64,000 nucleotides of DNA, taken from the NCBI GenBank assembly GCA_902775975.1, contig CACYOC010000005.1, forward strand, positions 1-64,000. Reading direction: 5' to 3'. The notes beneath the pieces were generated by a model. It saw nothing but the letters and a program-made list of their open reading frames with translations, was not told the DNA's origin and did not search any database. Shown here in pieces: positions 15,605-24,392 of this stretch. Positions within the stretch are counted from its first letter, which is position 1. Every line of letters begins with the position of its first letter. The stretch is from an uncultured Bacteroidales bacterium (GTDB lineage Bacteria; Bacteroidota; Bacteroidia; Bacteroidales; Bacteroidaceae). The translations under genes were made by a program, and so were the position numbers.

Positions 15605-17170
15605 ATGTCAAAGCAATTAGAAAAAATCAAGAAGCTCATCGAGAAGCGCGAACAGGCTCGTCTCGGTGGTGGTGAGAAAGCCATACAGAAGCAGCACGAC
15701 AAGGGCAAATATACTGCCCGCGAGCGCATCGAGATGCTGCTGGACAAGGGTTCCTTCGAAGAGTACGACATGTTCAAGGAGCACCGTTGCCATAACTTCG
15801 GCATGGAGAAGAAGCAGTTCCTGGGCGACGGTGTGGTTGCCGGTTCCGGTACCATCGACGGTCGTCTGGTATTCATCTTCGCACAGGACTTCACCGTACA
15901 CGCCGGTTCGCTGTCGGAGACCATGTCGCAGAAGATCTGCAAGGTCATGGACATGGCTATGAAGATGGGTGCTCCCGTCATTGGCATCAACGACTCAGGC
16001 GGTGCCCGTATCCAGGAAGGTATCAACGCGCTGGCAGGCTACGCCGAGATTTTCGAGCGTAACATCCTGGCCTCTGGTGTTATTCCCCAGATTTCAGGTA
16101 TCTTCGGTCCTTGCGCCGGTGGTGCCGTTTACTCCCCTGCCCTCACCGACTTCACCCTGATGATGGAAGGCACATCGTACATGTTCCTCACTGGTCCGAA
16201 GGTGGTGAAGACCGTTACCGGCGAAGACATCGACCAGGAGCATCTGGGTGGTGCATCGGTTCACGCTTCGAAGTCGGGTGTCACCCACTTCACCGCCAAG
16301 ACCGAGGAAGAGGCTGTCGAGATGCTGAAGACGCTGCTGAGCTATATTCCCTCCAACAACATGGAGCTGGCTCCCCGCAAGAAGTGCGACGACCCCATCG
16401 ACCGTCTGGAGGACTCGCTGAACGAGATTATCCCCGAAAACCCCAACGAGGCTTACGATATGTACAAGGTCATCTCGGCCATCACCGACAACGGCGAGTT
16501 CTTCGAGGTGCAGCCTAAGTTTGCCAAGAACATCATCGTCGGATTTGCCCGCTTCAACGGCCAGAGCGTAGGTATCGTCGCCAACCAGCCTTCATGCTAT
16601 GCTGGTGTGCTCGACGTCAACGCCTCTCGTAAGGGAGCCCGTTTTGTCCGTTTCTGCGACGCCTTCAACATTCCTATCGTATCACTGGTTGACGTTCCAG
16701 GATTCCTGCCCGGTACTGGTCAGGAGTACAACGCTGTCATCCTGCACGGTGCCCAGCTGCTCTACGCTTACGGCGAGGCTACCGTTCCCAAGATTACCGT
16801 CACGCTGCGTAAGTCGTACGGTGGTTCACACATCGTCATGGGTTCGAAGCAGTTGCATACCGACCTGAACTACGCATGGCCTTCTGCCGAGATTGCCGTG
16901 ATGGGTGCCTCCGGTGCTGCCGCCGTGCTGTACGCCAAGGAAGCCAAGGCCAAGAAAGAGGCCGGCGAGGATGCCAACGCCTTCATTGCCGAGAAGGAGG
17001 AGGAGTACAACGAGCTCTTCGCCAATCCCTATCAGGCTGCGAAGTACGGCTACATCGACGACGTCATCGAGCCGCGCAACACTCGTTTCCGCGTCTGCCG
17101 CGCCCTGGCACAGCTGGCTACCAAGCGTGACTCGCTGCCCGCCAAGAAGCATGGTAACATACCTATGTAA
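15605..17170 (+). CDS. mmdA: Methylmalonyl-CoA decarboxylase alpha / acyl-CoA carboxylase carboxyltransferase subunit
   Basis: A 521-residue biotin-dependent carboxyltransferase that moves CO2 between methylmalonyl-CoA and carboxybiotin. The two crotonase-like halves are visible: the N-terminal half has GMEKKQFLGDGVVAGSG, INDSGGARIQEG and GPCAGGAVYSPALTDF; the C-terminal half has NQPSCYAGVLDVNASRKGARF, VDVPGFLPGTGQEYNAVI and LRKSYGGSHIVMGS. GGA...G and GGS...M oxyanion-hole motifs are present. It lies between mce and a biotin carrier. The sodium-pump beta subunit (mmdB) and a biotin carboxylase are both absent from the window, so the direction of the reaction cannot be decided here. Confidence 0.95.
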   Translation: MSKQLEKIKKLIEKREQARLGGGEKAIQKQHDKGKYTARERIEMLLDKGSFEEYDMFKEHRCHNFGMEKKQFLGDGVVAGSGTIDGRLVFIFAQDFTVHAGSLSETMSQKICKVMDMAMKMGAPVIGINDSGGARIQEGINALAGYAEIFERNILASGVIPQISGIFGPCAGGAVYSPALTDFTLMMEGTSYMFLTGPKVVKTVTGEDIDQEHLGGASVHASKSGVTHFTAKTEEEAVEMLKTLLSYIPSNNMELAPRKKCDDPIDRLEDSLNEIIPENPNEAYDMYKVISAITDNGEFFEVQPKFAKNIIVGFARFNGQSVGIVANQPSCYAGVLDVNASRKGARFVRFCDAFNIPIVSLVDVPGFLPGTGQEYNAVILHGAQLLYAYGEATVPKITVTLRKSYGGSHIVMGSKQLHTDLNYAWPSAEIAVMGASGAAAVLYAKEAKAKKEAGEDANAFIAEKEEEYNELFANPYQAAKYGYIDDVIEPRNTRFRVCRALAQLATKRDSLPAKKHGNIPM

Positions 17171-17213
17171 AGTTTAAAGTTTAAAGTTTAGAGTTTAAAG
17201 TTTAGAGTTTAGA
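17170..17213. repeat. 7-bp imperfect tandem repeats after mmdA
   Basis: About six copies of AAAGTTT / AGAGTTT fill the gap between the mmdA stop codon and the next small gene. Confidence 0.8.
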
Positions 17214-17222
17214 GATTTGGGT

Positions 17223-17372
17223 ATGAAGAACGAAGTATATGCCGCCATTGCAATGGCACTTTATGAGTTCAAGGGCAACAACGTCCACGACAAGGAGCCG
17301 GGCATCATCACCATCAGTGAGAAGCAGACTCAGTGGAACGGCTATGCCCAGACCATGACAGCTCATCCTTGA
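17223..17372 (+). CDS. Small protein of the methylmalonyl-CoA operon
   Basis: A 49-residue reading frame (MKNEVYAAIAMALYEF...). The hydrophobic/aromatic start and the ITISEKQTQWNGYAQTM tail resemble the cytosolic end of the small OadG-like gamma/delta subunits that sit between the carboxyltransferase and the biotin carrier in Bacteroidales decarboxylase operons, but it has no clear membrane helix. Position (same strand, between mmdA and the biotin carrier) and codon use support a real gene. Function as an assembly subunit is inferred. Confidence 0.65.
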   Translation: MKNEVYAAIAMALYEFKGNNVHDKEPGIITISEKQTQWNGYAQTMTAHP

Positions 17373-17415
17373 ATTATAAGGAAAAGGAAAAAGTGAAAAG
17401 TGAAAAAGAAAGACC

Positions 17416-17850
17416 ATGAAGAAAGAATATAAATACACTATCAATGGCAACCAGTACGAGGTAGCCATTGGTGACATAGCAGACACCGTGGCTACCGTCG
17501 TCGTGAACGGCGAGGAGTACAAGGTGGAATGGGAACCCGAGGCAGAGCCTGAGAAGAAGGTGGTGGTGCGCAAGCCTGCTGCCGAGCCTGCCGACAGTGG
17601 CTCTGCTGCTGGCGAAAGTTCAGCAAGCGTCAACACCAACAACGCCATCAAGGCTCCGCTGCCTGGCGTTATCACGTCTATCGAGGTGAATGTCGGCGAC
17701 GAGGTGAAGGCCGGTCAGACCGTCCTCGTACTGGAAGCCATGAAGATGGCGAACAACATCGAGTCGGAGAAAGACGGTAAGGTCACCGCTATCTGCGTGA
17801 AAGCCGGACAGACCGTCATGGAAGACGACGCGCTGGTAGTCATCGAGTAA
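17416..17850 (+). CDS. Biotin carboxyl carrier subunit
   Basis: A 144-residue carrier. Residues 1-50 form a small beta domain (YKYTINGNQYEVAIGD), residues about 51-78 are a flexible Ala/Pro/Ser linker, and residues 79-144 are the biotinyl domain with VLEAMKMANN, where Lys110 is biotinylated. This layout matches the gamma subunit of methylmalonyl-CoA decarboxylase (MmdC) or the carrier of acyl-CoA carboxylases. It works with the carboxyltransferase encoded just upstream. The gene ends the operon at a strong terminator. Confidence 0.92.
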   Translation: MKKEYKYTINGNQYEVAIGDIADTVATVVVNGEEYKVEWEPEAEPEKKVVVRKPAAEPADSGSAAGESSASVNTNNAIKAPLPGVITSIEVNVGDEVKAGQTVLVLEAMKMANNIESEKDGKVTAICVKAGQTVMEDDALVVIE

Positions 17851-17882
17851 GCTGCCGGGAAAAGCCCGCTGCTCATAGCAAC

Positions 17883-17915
17883 AAGAAAGCCGCTCAAATG
17901 TTGAGCGGCTTTCTT
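17883..17915. terminator. Bidirectional intrinsic terminator
   Basis: A perfect 15-bp stem, AAGAAAGCCGCTCAA with its complement, around a 3-nt loop (ATG). The A- and T-rich ends serve both the biotin-carrier operon (plus) and panD (minus). Confidence 0.9.
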
Positions 17916-17934
17916 TATTACTTGTTGGCTGTCG

Positions 17935-18279
17935 TTACAGCTTATTGCCTTCCTTCGGAAAGACCACGGTAGGCTTGAAGTGCTTCGCCTCCTCGAAGTC
18001 CATCATGGCGTAGGAGATAATGATGCAGACATCGCCCACCAGAACCTTGCGTGCCGCAGCGCCGTTCAGACAGATACAGCCCGAGCCGCGCTCACCTTTT
18101 ATAATATAAGTCTCGAAACGCTCGCCATTGTTGTTATCGACCACCTGCACCTTCTCGCCGGCAATCAGGTTGGCGGCGTCCATCAGGTCTTCGTCAATGG
18201 TAATGCTGCCCATATAGTTCAGATTGGCCTCGGTCACCGTCACGCAATGGAGTTTCGACTTCAATACTTCTATCATCAT
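17935..18279 (-). CDS. panD: Aspartate 1-decarboxylase
   Basis: A 114-residue pyruvoyl enzyme that makes beta-alanine for pantothenate. The precursor self-cleaves in YMGSITID between Gly24 and Ser25 (numbered from the first of two Met codons). Other family residues are [12 protein letters not shown], the [14 protein letters not shown] turn and NGAAARKV. It lies directly downstream of panC on the minus strand, with a gap of 36 bp made of imperfect GATTTGACAATTTA repeats. Confidence 0.97.
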   Translation of the reverse strand: MMIEVLKSKLHCVTVTEANLNYMGSITIDEDLMDAANLIAGEKVQVVDNNNGERFETYIIKGERGSGCICLNGAAARKVLVGDVCIIISYAMMDFEEAKHFKPTVVFPKEGNKL

Positions 18280-18315
18280 CTTGATTTACGATTTGACAAT
18301 TTATGATTTGACAAT

Positions 18316-19170
18316 TTACTCCTTGTATTTGATATGGTCAATCAGGCGGATAGGCGTCTTGCCGCAATAGACGGTAATGCAGCCCACCACATAGTCGCTG
18401 TCCTCCCAGTTCTCAATGTCTTGCAGCGTGTTGCCGTCAACGATAGAGAAGTACTCCACATCCAGACCCTCGACAGCATTGATGTCTGCCACCACCTTGT
18501 CGTGGGTCTCCTTTAAAGTATGCTTCTTGGCATAGGTCAAACTATCCTTCAGCGCCTTGTAGATGGCAGGAGCTATTGCCCGCTCGTCGGCAGACAGCAG
18601 GGTGTTACGCGAGCTCTTGGCCAGTCCGTCCTTGTCGCGAACGATGTCGCACTCCACAATCTGCACCTTGATGCCCAGATGACGCACCATCGCCTTGATG
18701 ACGGCAATCTGTTGCCAGTCCTTCTCGCCGAAGTAAGACTTGTCGGGCTTGACAATATAGAACAGTCGGCTCACCACCTGGCAGACGCCATTGAAGTGAC
18801 CGGGACGATGAGCGCCCTCCATCACGGTCGAGACGGGAGGATACTCAAACTTGCGGGTATCAGGTGTGGGATACATCTCCTCCACCGAAGGAGCCAGCAC
18901 GTAGTCGGCACCACACTCCTCCAACAGGCGGCAGTCAGCCTCCAGCGTGCGGGGGTAGTTCTTCAGATCGTTCTTATCGTTAAACTGTGTAGGATTGACA
19001 AAGACCGATACGACGGTGACATCGTTTTCCTTCACGCTCCGCTTCACCAGCGAAGCATGTCCCTCATGCAGAGCTCCCATTGTCGGAACTAAACCAACAG
19101 TCTTACCTTGCTTGCGGTCATCAAACAACTGGTTCTGGAGATCTGCAATCTTATCAAAAACTTGAAGCAT
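18316..19170 (-). CDS. panC: Pantothenate synthetase
   Basis: A 284-residue ATP-dependent ligase joining pantoate and beta-alanine. Signature sequences are [16 protein letters not shown] (HxGH at 35-38), [36 protein letters not shown] and the late loop [11 protein letters not shown]. Together with panD it forms the beta-alanine end of the pathway; panB is not in this window. It is divergent from the glycogen-synthase-like gene, an arrangement I recall as common in Bacteroidales. Confidence 0.97.
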   Translation of the reverse strand: MLQVFDKIADLQNQLFDDRKQGKTVGLVPTMGALHEGHASLVKRSVKENDVTVVSVFVNPTQFNDKNDLKNYPRTLEADCRLLEECGADYVLAPSVEEMYPTPDTRKFEYPPVSTVMEGAHRPGHFNGVCQVVSRLFYIVKPDKSYFGEKDWQQIAVIKAMVRHLGIKVQIVECDIVRDKDGLAKSSRNTLLSADERAIAPAIYKALKDSLTYAKKHTLKETHDKVVADINAVEGLDVEYFSIVDGNTLQDIENWEDSDYVVGCITVYCGKTPIRLIDHIKYKE

Positions 19171-19336
19171 TTACTTACTAATGATTTACTTATTGTTTAA
19201 ACACCTTTACGGTTTCGGGGTGCAAAATAACAACATTTTTACCAAATAAGAAAGAAATATCGTGAAAATATACCAAAAAGGGGGCAAAAAAATGTAAAAT
19301 ATGCACGCAAAAGCGTCTTTTGTGAATTATTTTTCG

Positions 19337-19344
19337 TAACTTTG
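19337..19344 (+). promoter_or_regulatory. -7 box of the glycogen-synthase-like gene
   Basis: TAACTTTG, 20 bp before ATG 19365. A TTTG at 19319-19322 is only 14 bp away, too close for the usual -33 element. Confidence 0.5.
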
Positions 19345-19364
19345 CAATCAAAAGAACGCAAGAT

Positions 19365-20162
19365 ATGGCAAAAAAGATTCTCTTTATCAATCAGGAAATC
19401 ACCCCCTATGTCCCTGATAGCGCTCTGTCGCTGATGGGAAAAGCACTCCCGCAAGCTATTCAGGAGAATGGTCACGAGATACGTACTTTCATGCCCAAAT
19501 GGGGCACTATCAACGAGCGCCGAGGCCAGTTACACGAGGTCATCCGCCTGTCTGGTATGAATCTGATTATCGACGATACGGACCATCCGCTGATTATCAA
19601 GGTTGCTACCATCGTCGGCACGCGCGTCCAAGTCTATTTCATTGACAATGACGACTATTTCTCCAAGCGCCAGATGACTCAAGACGAGCACGGCAAGGAC
19701 TATGCCGACAATGGCGAGCGTGCCATCTTCTTTGCACGCGGCGTGTTAGAGACGGTAAAGAAGCTCCGCTGGGTGCCCGACATCATCCATATCCAGGGCT
19801 GGATGGGTGCCGTTGTCCCCCTCTACATCAAGAAGGCCTACAACGAGGAGCCGTCGTTTGACAATGTCAAAGTGGTCACTTCGTTGTTCCCCAACAACCT
19901 CAAGGCGGGCTTGGGCAGCAACTTCAAGAAGTGCATTCCCTTCCGCGACGCCAAGTCCGACCTGCTGAAGAAGTACGCTGACGACTTCAGCTTCGACGAG
20001 TTGAACAAGTTGGCCATAGACTTCAGCGACGGCGTCATTGCCGGCAGCGAAGACATCAACCAGGACTTGCTGCAGTATGCTGCTGACCAGAACATCCCCA
20101 CCCTGGCATATCCCGGCGAGGACTTCGGTGCAGCCTACGAAGAGTTCTACGAGAAGATTTAA
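19365..20162 (+). CDS. Glycogen/starch synthase N-domain-like protein
   Basis: A 265-residue protein that aligns with only the first (GT5) domain of glycogen synthase: KILFINQEITPYVP, ADNGERAIFFARGVLETVKKLRWVPDIIHIQGWMGAVVPLYIK and VKVVTSLFPNN. The C-terminal Rossmann domain that binds ADP-glucose is missing, and the KxGGL motif expected near residue 20 is replaced by ALSLMGKALP, so catalysis in the usual way is doubtful. Short versions like this occur next to panC in many Bacteroidales, which argues against a simple truncation. The role may be structural or regulatory. It leads into the DUF4270 gene. Confidence 0.75.
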   Translation: MAKKILFINQEITPYVPDSALSLMGKALPQAIQENGHEIRTFMPKWGTINERRGQLHEVIRLSGMNLIIDDTDHPLIIKVATIVGTRVQVYFIDNDDYFSKRQMTQDEHGKDYADNGERAIFFARGVLETVKKLRWVPDIIHIQGWMGAVVPLYIKKAYNEEPSFDNVKVVTSLFPNNLKAGLGSNFKKCIPFRDAKSDLLKKYADDFSFDELNKLAIDFSDGVIAGSEDINQDLLQYAADQNIPTLAYPGEDFGAAYEEFYEKI

Positions 20163-20207
20163 GTAAGAAGAATAACAACTATCATCCATTAAGAATAGAC
20201 AGCTTCA

Positions 20208-21806
20208 ATGATGAGAAAACTGATAATGGCAGGGATTGCAATGATGACCATTGCAATCTCTTCATGTAGTGAAGACACCGCGACGTTAGGAGACTCGCTG
20301 ACCAGCAATATCGATAAGTTCAAGTCAGTATCCCAGTCGTACCAGGTACATACCAAGACCATTAGAACCGATTCAGTGCTGGCTTACAGCCTCTTCCGCT
20401 ACCTTGGCAAAATCAAAGACCCAGAGACGGGAGCATACATCACTGGCGATTACATGACCCAGTTCAATATGCTGGAAAACGAGTCCACGGGCCTCTTCCC
20501 CAATATTGACGACATCGCCAAAGACGAGCTTGAAGAGCCCATTGCCGACTCCTGCGTCATCCGCATCATGATTAACAGTTTCCAGGGCGACTCCTTGGCA
20601 GCCATGAAGTTGCGGATTTGCGAACTCGCCAAGCCCGTTCCCAACAGTTCGAAATACTACTCCGACTTCGACCCCGAAGAGGAAGGATATCTGCGTACCA
20701 CCAACGCCATCAATCTGGAGAAGATGTACACCGTCAGCGACCTCACGAAAAGCGACAGTCTGCGAAACGTGCTGCGTGGCAATGGCTACTACCAGTATAT
20801 CTCGATACCGCTGACCCAACAGTATATCGACAAGAACGAAAACATCTACGACGGCTATGACCCCGAATTGAAATGCGGCACCGGCTTCGGTACCTATCTC
20901 CTGCGCAGCTACTACGACCATCCGGAGTATTTCAAGAACTCAAACGCCTTTGCCCGCAACGTGTGCCCAGGCTTTTATGTCAAGTCCATTGACGGACAGG
21001 GTTGTATGGTTGAGGTGGCCAGCACACAGATTATCGTCTATTACAACTACATGAAGGATGGCAAGAAGGTCAACTCTTCTCGCGTCATCAATTCCACAGA
21101 AGAGGTGTTGCAGACCAACCACATCATCAACGACAAGGAGACCATCAAACGGTTGGAGAAGATCGACACCTGCACCTTCCTGAAGACTCCCGCAGCGCTC
21201 TTTACGGAGGTAACGCTGCCCATCGACAGCATCAAGTGGTATGGAATACGCGATGCAAAAGGCGAACTCATCCGCGATGCGAAAGGCGACTCCATCACGC
21301 ACCTGAACGACACCATCATATCTGCCAAGCTGACTTTCCAAGCCATGCGATACCAGCGACCGACACTTTCGGGAAAACTGTTAGAGGAGCCTACCGACTT
21401 GCTGATGGTGCCGCGCGACAGACTCTACTCGTTCTTCGAGACCAACAGCATTCCAGACAACATCACGACCTATCTGGCAACGTATAACAGCACGCAGAGA
21501 AACTACAGCTTCAACTCGCTGACCAACCTCATCAACTCTATCTTTGGCAGCATGAAGCCGCACATCACCAATGCCGACGGCAGCATCAACCAGAGCAAGC
21601 TGGAGGCTTACAAGAAAGCGCATCCTAACTGGAACAAGGTGGTGCTGGTTCCCATCGACTATACGCAGACATATAGTTCCAGCACTTCATCGAGCGTCTC
21701 GTCGGTCTTCAACTCAATGGCTATCAGCAGCGTCCGTCTGGTGGGCGGCCCAAACAGCAAGCATGGTGCCATCACCATGAGCGTGATGTTTAACAAGAAC
21801 GAATAA
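20208..21806 (+). CDS. DUF4270 lipoprotein
   Basis: A 532-residue exported protein with a lipobox (ISSCS, Cys about 20). Features of the DUF4270 family are the opening TATLGDSL, the SYQVHTKTI...SVLAYSLFRYLGKIKDPETGAYITGDYMTQF block, and a repetitive beta-rich body ending in VRLVGGPNSKHGAITMSVMF. These Bacteroidetes proteins are probably at the cell surface or periplasm, with no known activity. It follows the glycogen-synthase-like gene by 45 bp, a pairing seen across the order (from memory). Confidence 0.88.
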   Translation: MMRKLIMAGIAMMTIAISSCSEDTATLGDSLTSNIDKFKSVSQSYQVHTKTIRTDSVLAYSLFRYLGKIKDPETGAYITGDYMTQFNMLENESTGLFPNIDDIAKDELEEPIADSCVIRIMINSFQGDSLAAMKLRICELAKPVPNSSKYYSDFDPEEEGYLRTTNAINLEKMYTVSDLTKSDSLRNVLRGNGYYQYISIPLTQQYIDKNENIYDGYDPELKCGTGFGTYLLRSYYDHPEYFKNSNAFARNVCPGFYVKSIDGQGCMVEVASTQIIVYYNYMKDGKKVNSSRVINSTEEVLQTNHIINDKETIKRLEKIDTCTFLKTPAALFTEVTLPIDSIKWYGIRDAKGELIRDAKGDSITHLNDTIISAKLTFQAMRYQRPTLSGKLLEEPTDLLMVPRDRLYSFFETNSIPDNITTYLATYNSTQRNYSFNSLTNLINSIFGSMKPHITNADGSINQSKLEAYKKAHPNWNKVVLVPIDYTQTYSSSTSSSVSSVFNSMAISSVRLVGGPNSKHGAITMSVMFNKNE

Positions 21807-21811
21807 TAACG

Positions 21812-21943
21812 ATGGCCGACAACTTCTTAGAGAAGCACTACGAGGAGTATGAGGCTCGCAAGGCAGCCTATCTCCGCAAGAAGCGCCATCTGCCCAAACA
21901 AAAGCCCCGTCTTCTGGAACGACCGGAAGACGAGGCTTTGTAG
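21812..21943 (+). CDS. Short basic 43-residue protein
   Basis: Starts 5 bp after the DUF4270 stop codon and encodes MADNFLEKHYEEYEARKAAY followed by LRKKRHLPKQKPRL and an acidic end. The N-terminal pattern (DNFLEKxYEEYEARKAA) recurs, as far as I recall, in short Bacteroidales proteins of unknown function and at the start of some dehydrogenases. It is helical, charged and without a signal peptide. The conserved position and codon use support it as a gene; no function is claimed. Confidence 0.6.
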   Translation: MADNFLEKHYEEYEARKAAYLRKKRHLPKQKPRLLERPEDEAL

Positions 21944-21986
21944 TTGATGCGGGATTTCGGAATGTCGAAATATCGATATGTCGAAG

Positions 21987-24374
21987 TTACCTGATAATCG
22001 TATATTTCGCAAACTTTAGCAACAGCTGCTTGGTGCCAGCATTCTTGAACTCCACCGTGGCTTTCGTATTCTCTCCAGCACCCTCCACTTTAGTGACGGT
22101 GCCGATGCCGAAGCGCTGGTGTTCAATGACATTTCCTTCACGCAACCCGATATTGCCAATGGCCGACTGCGGGGCGGGCGCCTCTCTGCGGACAGGCACC
22201 AGCCGAGGCTTTACGTCGGCAATGAACTGCGTAGCCACGGGGCGCGGATTCTGTGCGTTGGTGCTATTCTTACTAGCATATCCAGAAAGACTAGAAGGAC
22301 TAGAAGGACTAGAATATCTAGAAGAACTAGAATATCTAGAAGAACCAGAATATCTAGAAGAACCAGAAGGACTAGAATATCTAGAAGGAATGCCTGTTGC
22401 GGCACCTTCCACGCGCAGCAGACTGGGGTCGATATCCTTGATGAAACGGCTCGGCGTGTCATATTCCATCTTTCCATAGCGGAAGCGGTTCTGGGCACAC
22501 GTCAGAATGCAATGCTTCTCGGCACGAGTGATGGCGACATAGAGCAGGCGGCGCTCCTCCTCCAGCTCACGCATCGAACCCACACACATCGGAGAAGGGA
22601 AGATATTCTCTTCCAGTCCGACGACAAAGACGGTAGGAAACTCCAAGCCTTTGGCGGCATGGATGGTCATCAGTGTCACCTTCGGCTGGTCCTCATCACC
22701 CTCGCTGTCGAGGTCGGTGAGCAGCGCCACCTCCTGCAGGAAGTCATTCAGGTGCGTCTCTCCTTCCCTATCCTCTTCCTTTCGACTTTCCACAAAGTCC
22801 TGCATACCGCCTAAGAACTCCTCTAAGTTCTCCTGGCGTGACAGGTCTTCGGGATTGTTCGAGCTATAGATATCCTTGCTGATGCCACTCTCCATGATGA
22901 TGCTATGGCCCAGCTCGTAGGCATCCTCTTGCTCCAAGCGTGCCGACCACCCCTCCACCAGCTGACGGAAGGCAGCAATCTTGTTCATCGTGGCAGCAGA
23001 CAGCTTCAGGTCGAAGACAATCGGTTGCTGGATGACGCGCCAGAGGCTAACATTATGCAGACTTGCCGTCTCCACGATCTTACCCACCGTCGTGTCGCCG
23101 ATGCCTCGTGTAGGATAGTTGATGATGCGGCGCAACGCCTCCTCGTCGTTGGGATTTGCCACAACGCGGAAGTAGGCTATCACGTCCTTGATTTCCTTGC
23201 GCTGATAGAAGCTCAGACCACCATAGATGCGGTAAGGAATACCGTCCTTGCGCATCTGTTCCTCAAAGGAACGGCTCTGCGCATTGGTACGATAGAGGAT
23301 GGCAAAATCGGAGAATTCAGCATGCTCCTGCCGACGAATGCGCTTGATGTCGTTGCAGACAATCATAGCCTCCTCCTTGTCGCTATAGGCCGGTTTCAAG
23401 GTCAGGCGCTCACCCTGCTCGTTCTCGCTGAAGACGTCCTTTCTGATCTGTCGTTCGTTCTTACGGATAAGACTGTTTGCCGCCTGCACGATGAGCTGCG
23501 TCGAGCGATAGTTCTGCTCCAACTTGAAGAGTTGTGTGTTTTGATACTTCTTCTGGAAGTCCAGAATGTTATCAATGTTGGCACCACGGAAACTGTAGAT
23601 GCTCTGCGCATCGTCACCCACCACACAGACACGACCATGCTCCCTCGTCAGCTGTAGCACGATTTCCTGCTGCGCAAAGTTGGTATCCTGATACTCATCC
23701 ACCAGCACGTATTTGAAACGGTCGATGTACTTCTGACGGATATCCTCATGATGGCGGAAGAGCAGGAAGGTCTGCACCAGCAAGTCGTCGAAGTCCATGG
23801 CGTTCGCCTGACGGCATCGTTCCACGTACCTATTATATATATGAGACACTTGCGGTCGTTTCTTCTGTGCATCGTCGGCAGCCCACGAGCTCGTCATATA
23901 CTGCTGCGGCATGAGCAGATGGTTCTTAGCCATCGAGATGCGATCGGCCACCGATGCAGGCTTATAGGTCTTGTCGTCCAGCTGCATCTCCTTGATGATG
24001 CTCTTGACCAGCGACCGCGAGTCGGCCTGGTCATAGATGGTGAAATTGCTGTTAAAGCCGATGACTTCTGCCTCGGCACGCAGGATGCGGGAAAATACCG
24101 AGTGGAACGTTCCCATCTGCAGCCTCATGGCACGCTCCTGCCCTACCAGCCGACCGATACGCTCCTTCATCTCGCGTGCCGCCTTATTGGTAAAGGTCAG
24201 CGCAAGAATATTCCAAGGAGCCATATCGTAATGGTCCAGCAGGTAAGCAATCTTATAGGTCAGCACACGGGTCTTGCCAGAGCCTGCACCAGCTATCACA
24301 AGCTGAGGGCCGTCACAATACGTGACGGCCTCTCGCTGACTATCGTTTAACTGTTCTAATAGTTGTTCATTCAT
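21987..24374 (-). CDS. uvrD: UvrD/PcrA-type 3'-5' DNA helicase
   Basis: A 795-residue superfamily 1A helicase for nucleotide-excision and mismatch repair or replication restart. Motif I AGAGSGKT, Ia TFTNKAAREMKER, II VLVDEYQDTN, III GDDAQSIYSFRGA, IV EQNYRST, V TIHAAKGLEFPTVFVVGLEE and VI RLLYVAITRAE are all intact. After the motor core comes a Ser/Tyr/Arg linker (about residues 675-715) encoded by 9-bp tandem repeats, followed by the C-terminal Tudor-like domain (HQRFGIGTVTKVEGAGENTKATVEF), which in PcrA/UvrD contacts RNA polymerase. It lies 18 bp downstream of the surface-protein genes on the same strand. Confidence 0.95.
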   Translation of the reverse strand: MNEQLLEQLNDSQREAVTYCDGPQLVIAGAGSGKTRVLTYKIAYLLDHYDMAPWNILALTFTNKAAREMKERIGRLVGQERAMRLQMGTFHSVFSRILRAEAEVIGFNSNFTIYDQADSRSLVKSIIKEMQLDDKTYKPASVADRISMAKNHLLMPQQYMTSSWAADDAQKKRPQVSHIYNRYVERCRQANAMDFDDLLVQTFLLFRHHEDIRQKYIDRFKYVLVDEYQDTNFAQQEIVLQLTREHGRVCVVGDDAQSIYSFRGANIDNILDFQKKYQNTQLFKLEQNYRSTQLIVQAANSLIRKNERQIRKDVFSENEQGERLTLKPAYSDKEEAMIVCNDIKRIRRQEHAEFSDFAILYRTNAQSRSFEEQMRKDGIPYRIYGGLSFYQRKEIKDVIAYFRVVANPNDEEALRRIINYPTRGIGDTTVGKIVETASLHNVSLWRVIQQPIVFDLKLSAATMNKIAAFRQLVEGWSARLEQEDAYELGHSIIMESGISKDIYSSNNPEDLSRQENLEEFLGGMQDFVESRKEEDREGETHLNDFLQEVALLTDLDSEGDEDQPKVTLMTIHAAKGLEFPTVFVVGLEENIFPSPMCVGSMRELEEERRLLYVAITRAEKHCILTCAQNRFRYGKMEYDTPSRFIKDIDPSLLRVEGAATGIPSRYSSPSGSSRYSGSSRYSSSSRYSSPSSPSSLSGYASKNSTNAQNPRPVATQFIADVKPRLVPVRREAPAPQSAIGNIGLREGNVIEHQRFGIGTVTKVEGAGENTKATVEFKNAGTKQLLLKFAKYTIIR
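22284..22391. repeat. 9-bp tandem repeats inside uvrD (12 units)
   Basis: Twelve contiguous 9-bp units of the forms AGAATATCT, AGAAGAACY and AGAAGGACT. Being a multiple of three they stay in frame and encode the linker repeats (S-R-Y, S-S-S, S-P-S). Confidence 0.9.
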
Positions 24375-24392
24375 GCGAATGGCGCGTGTTCT

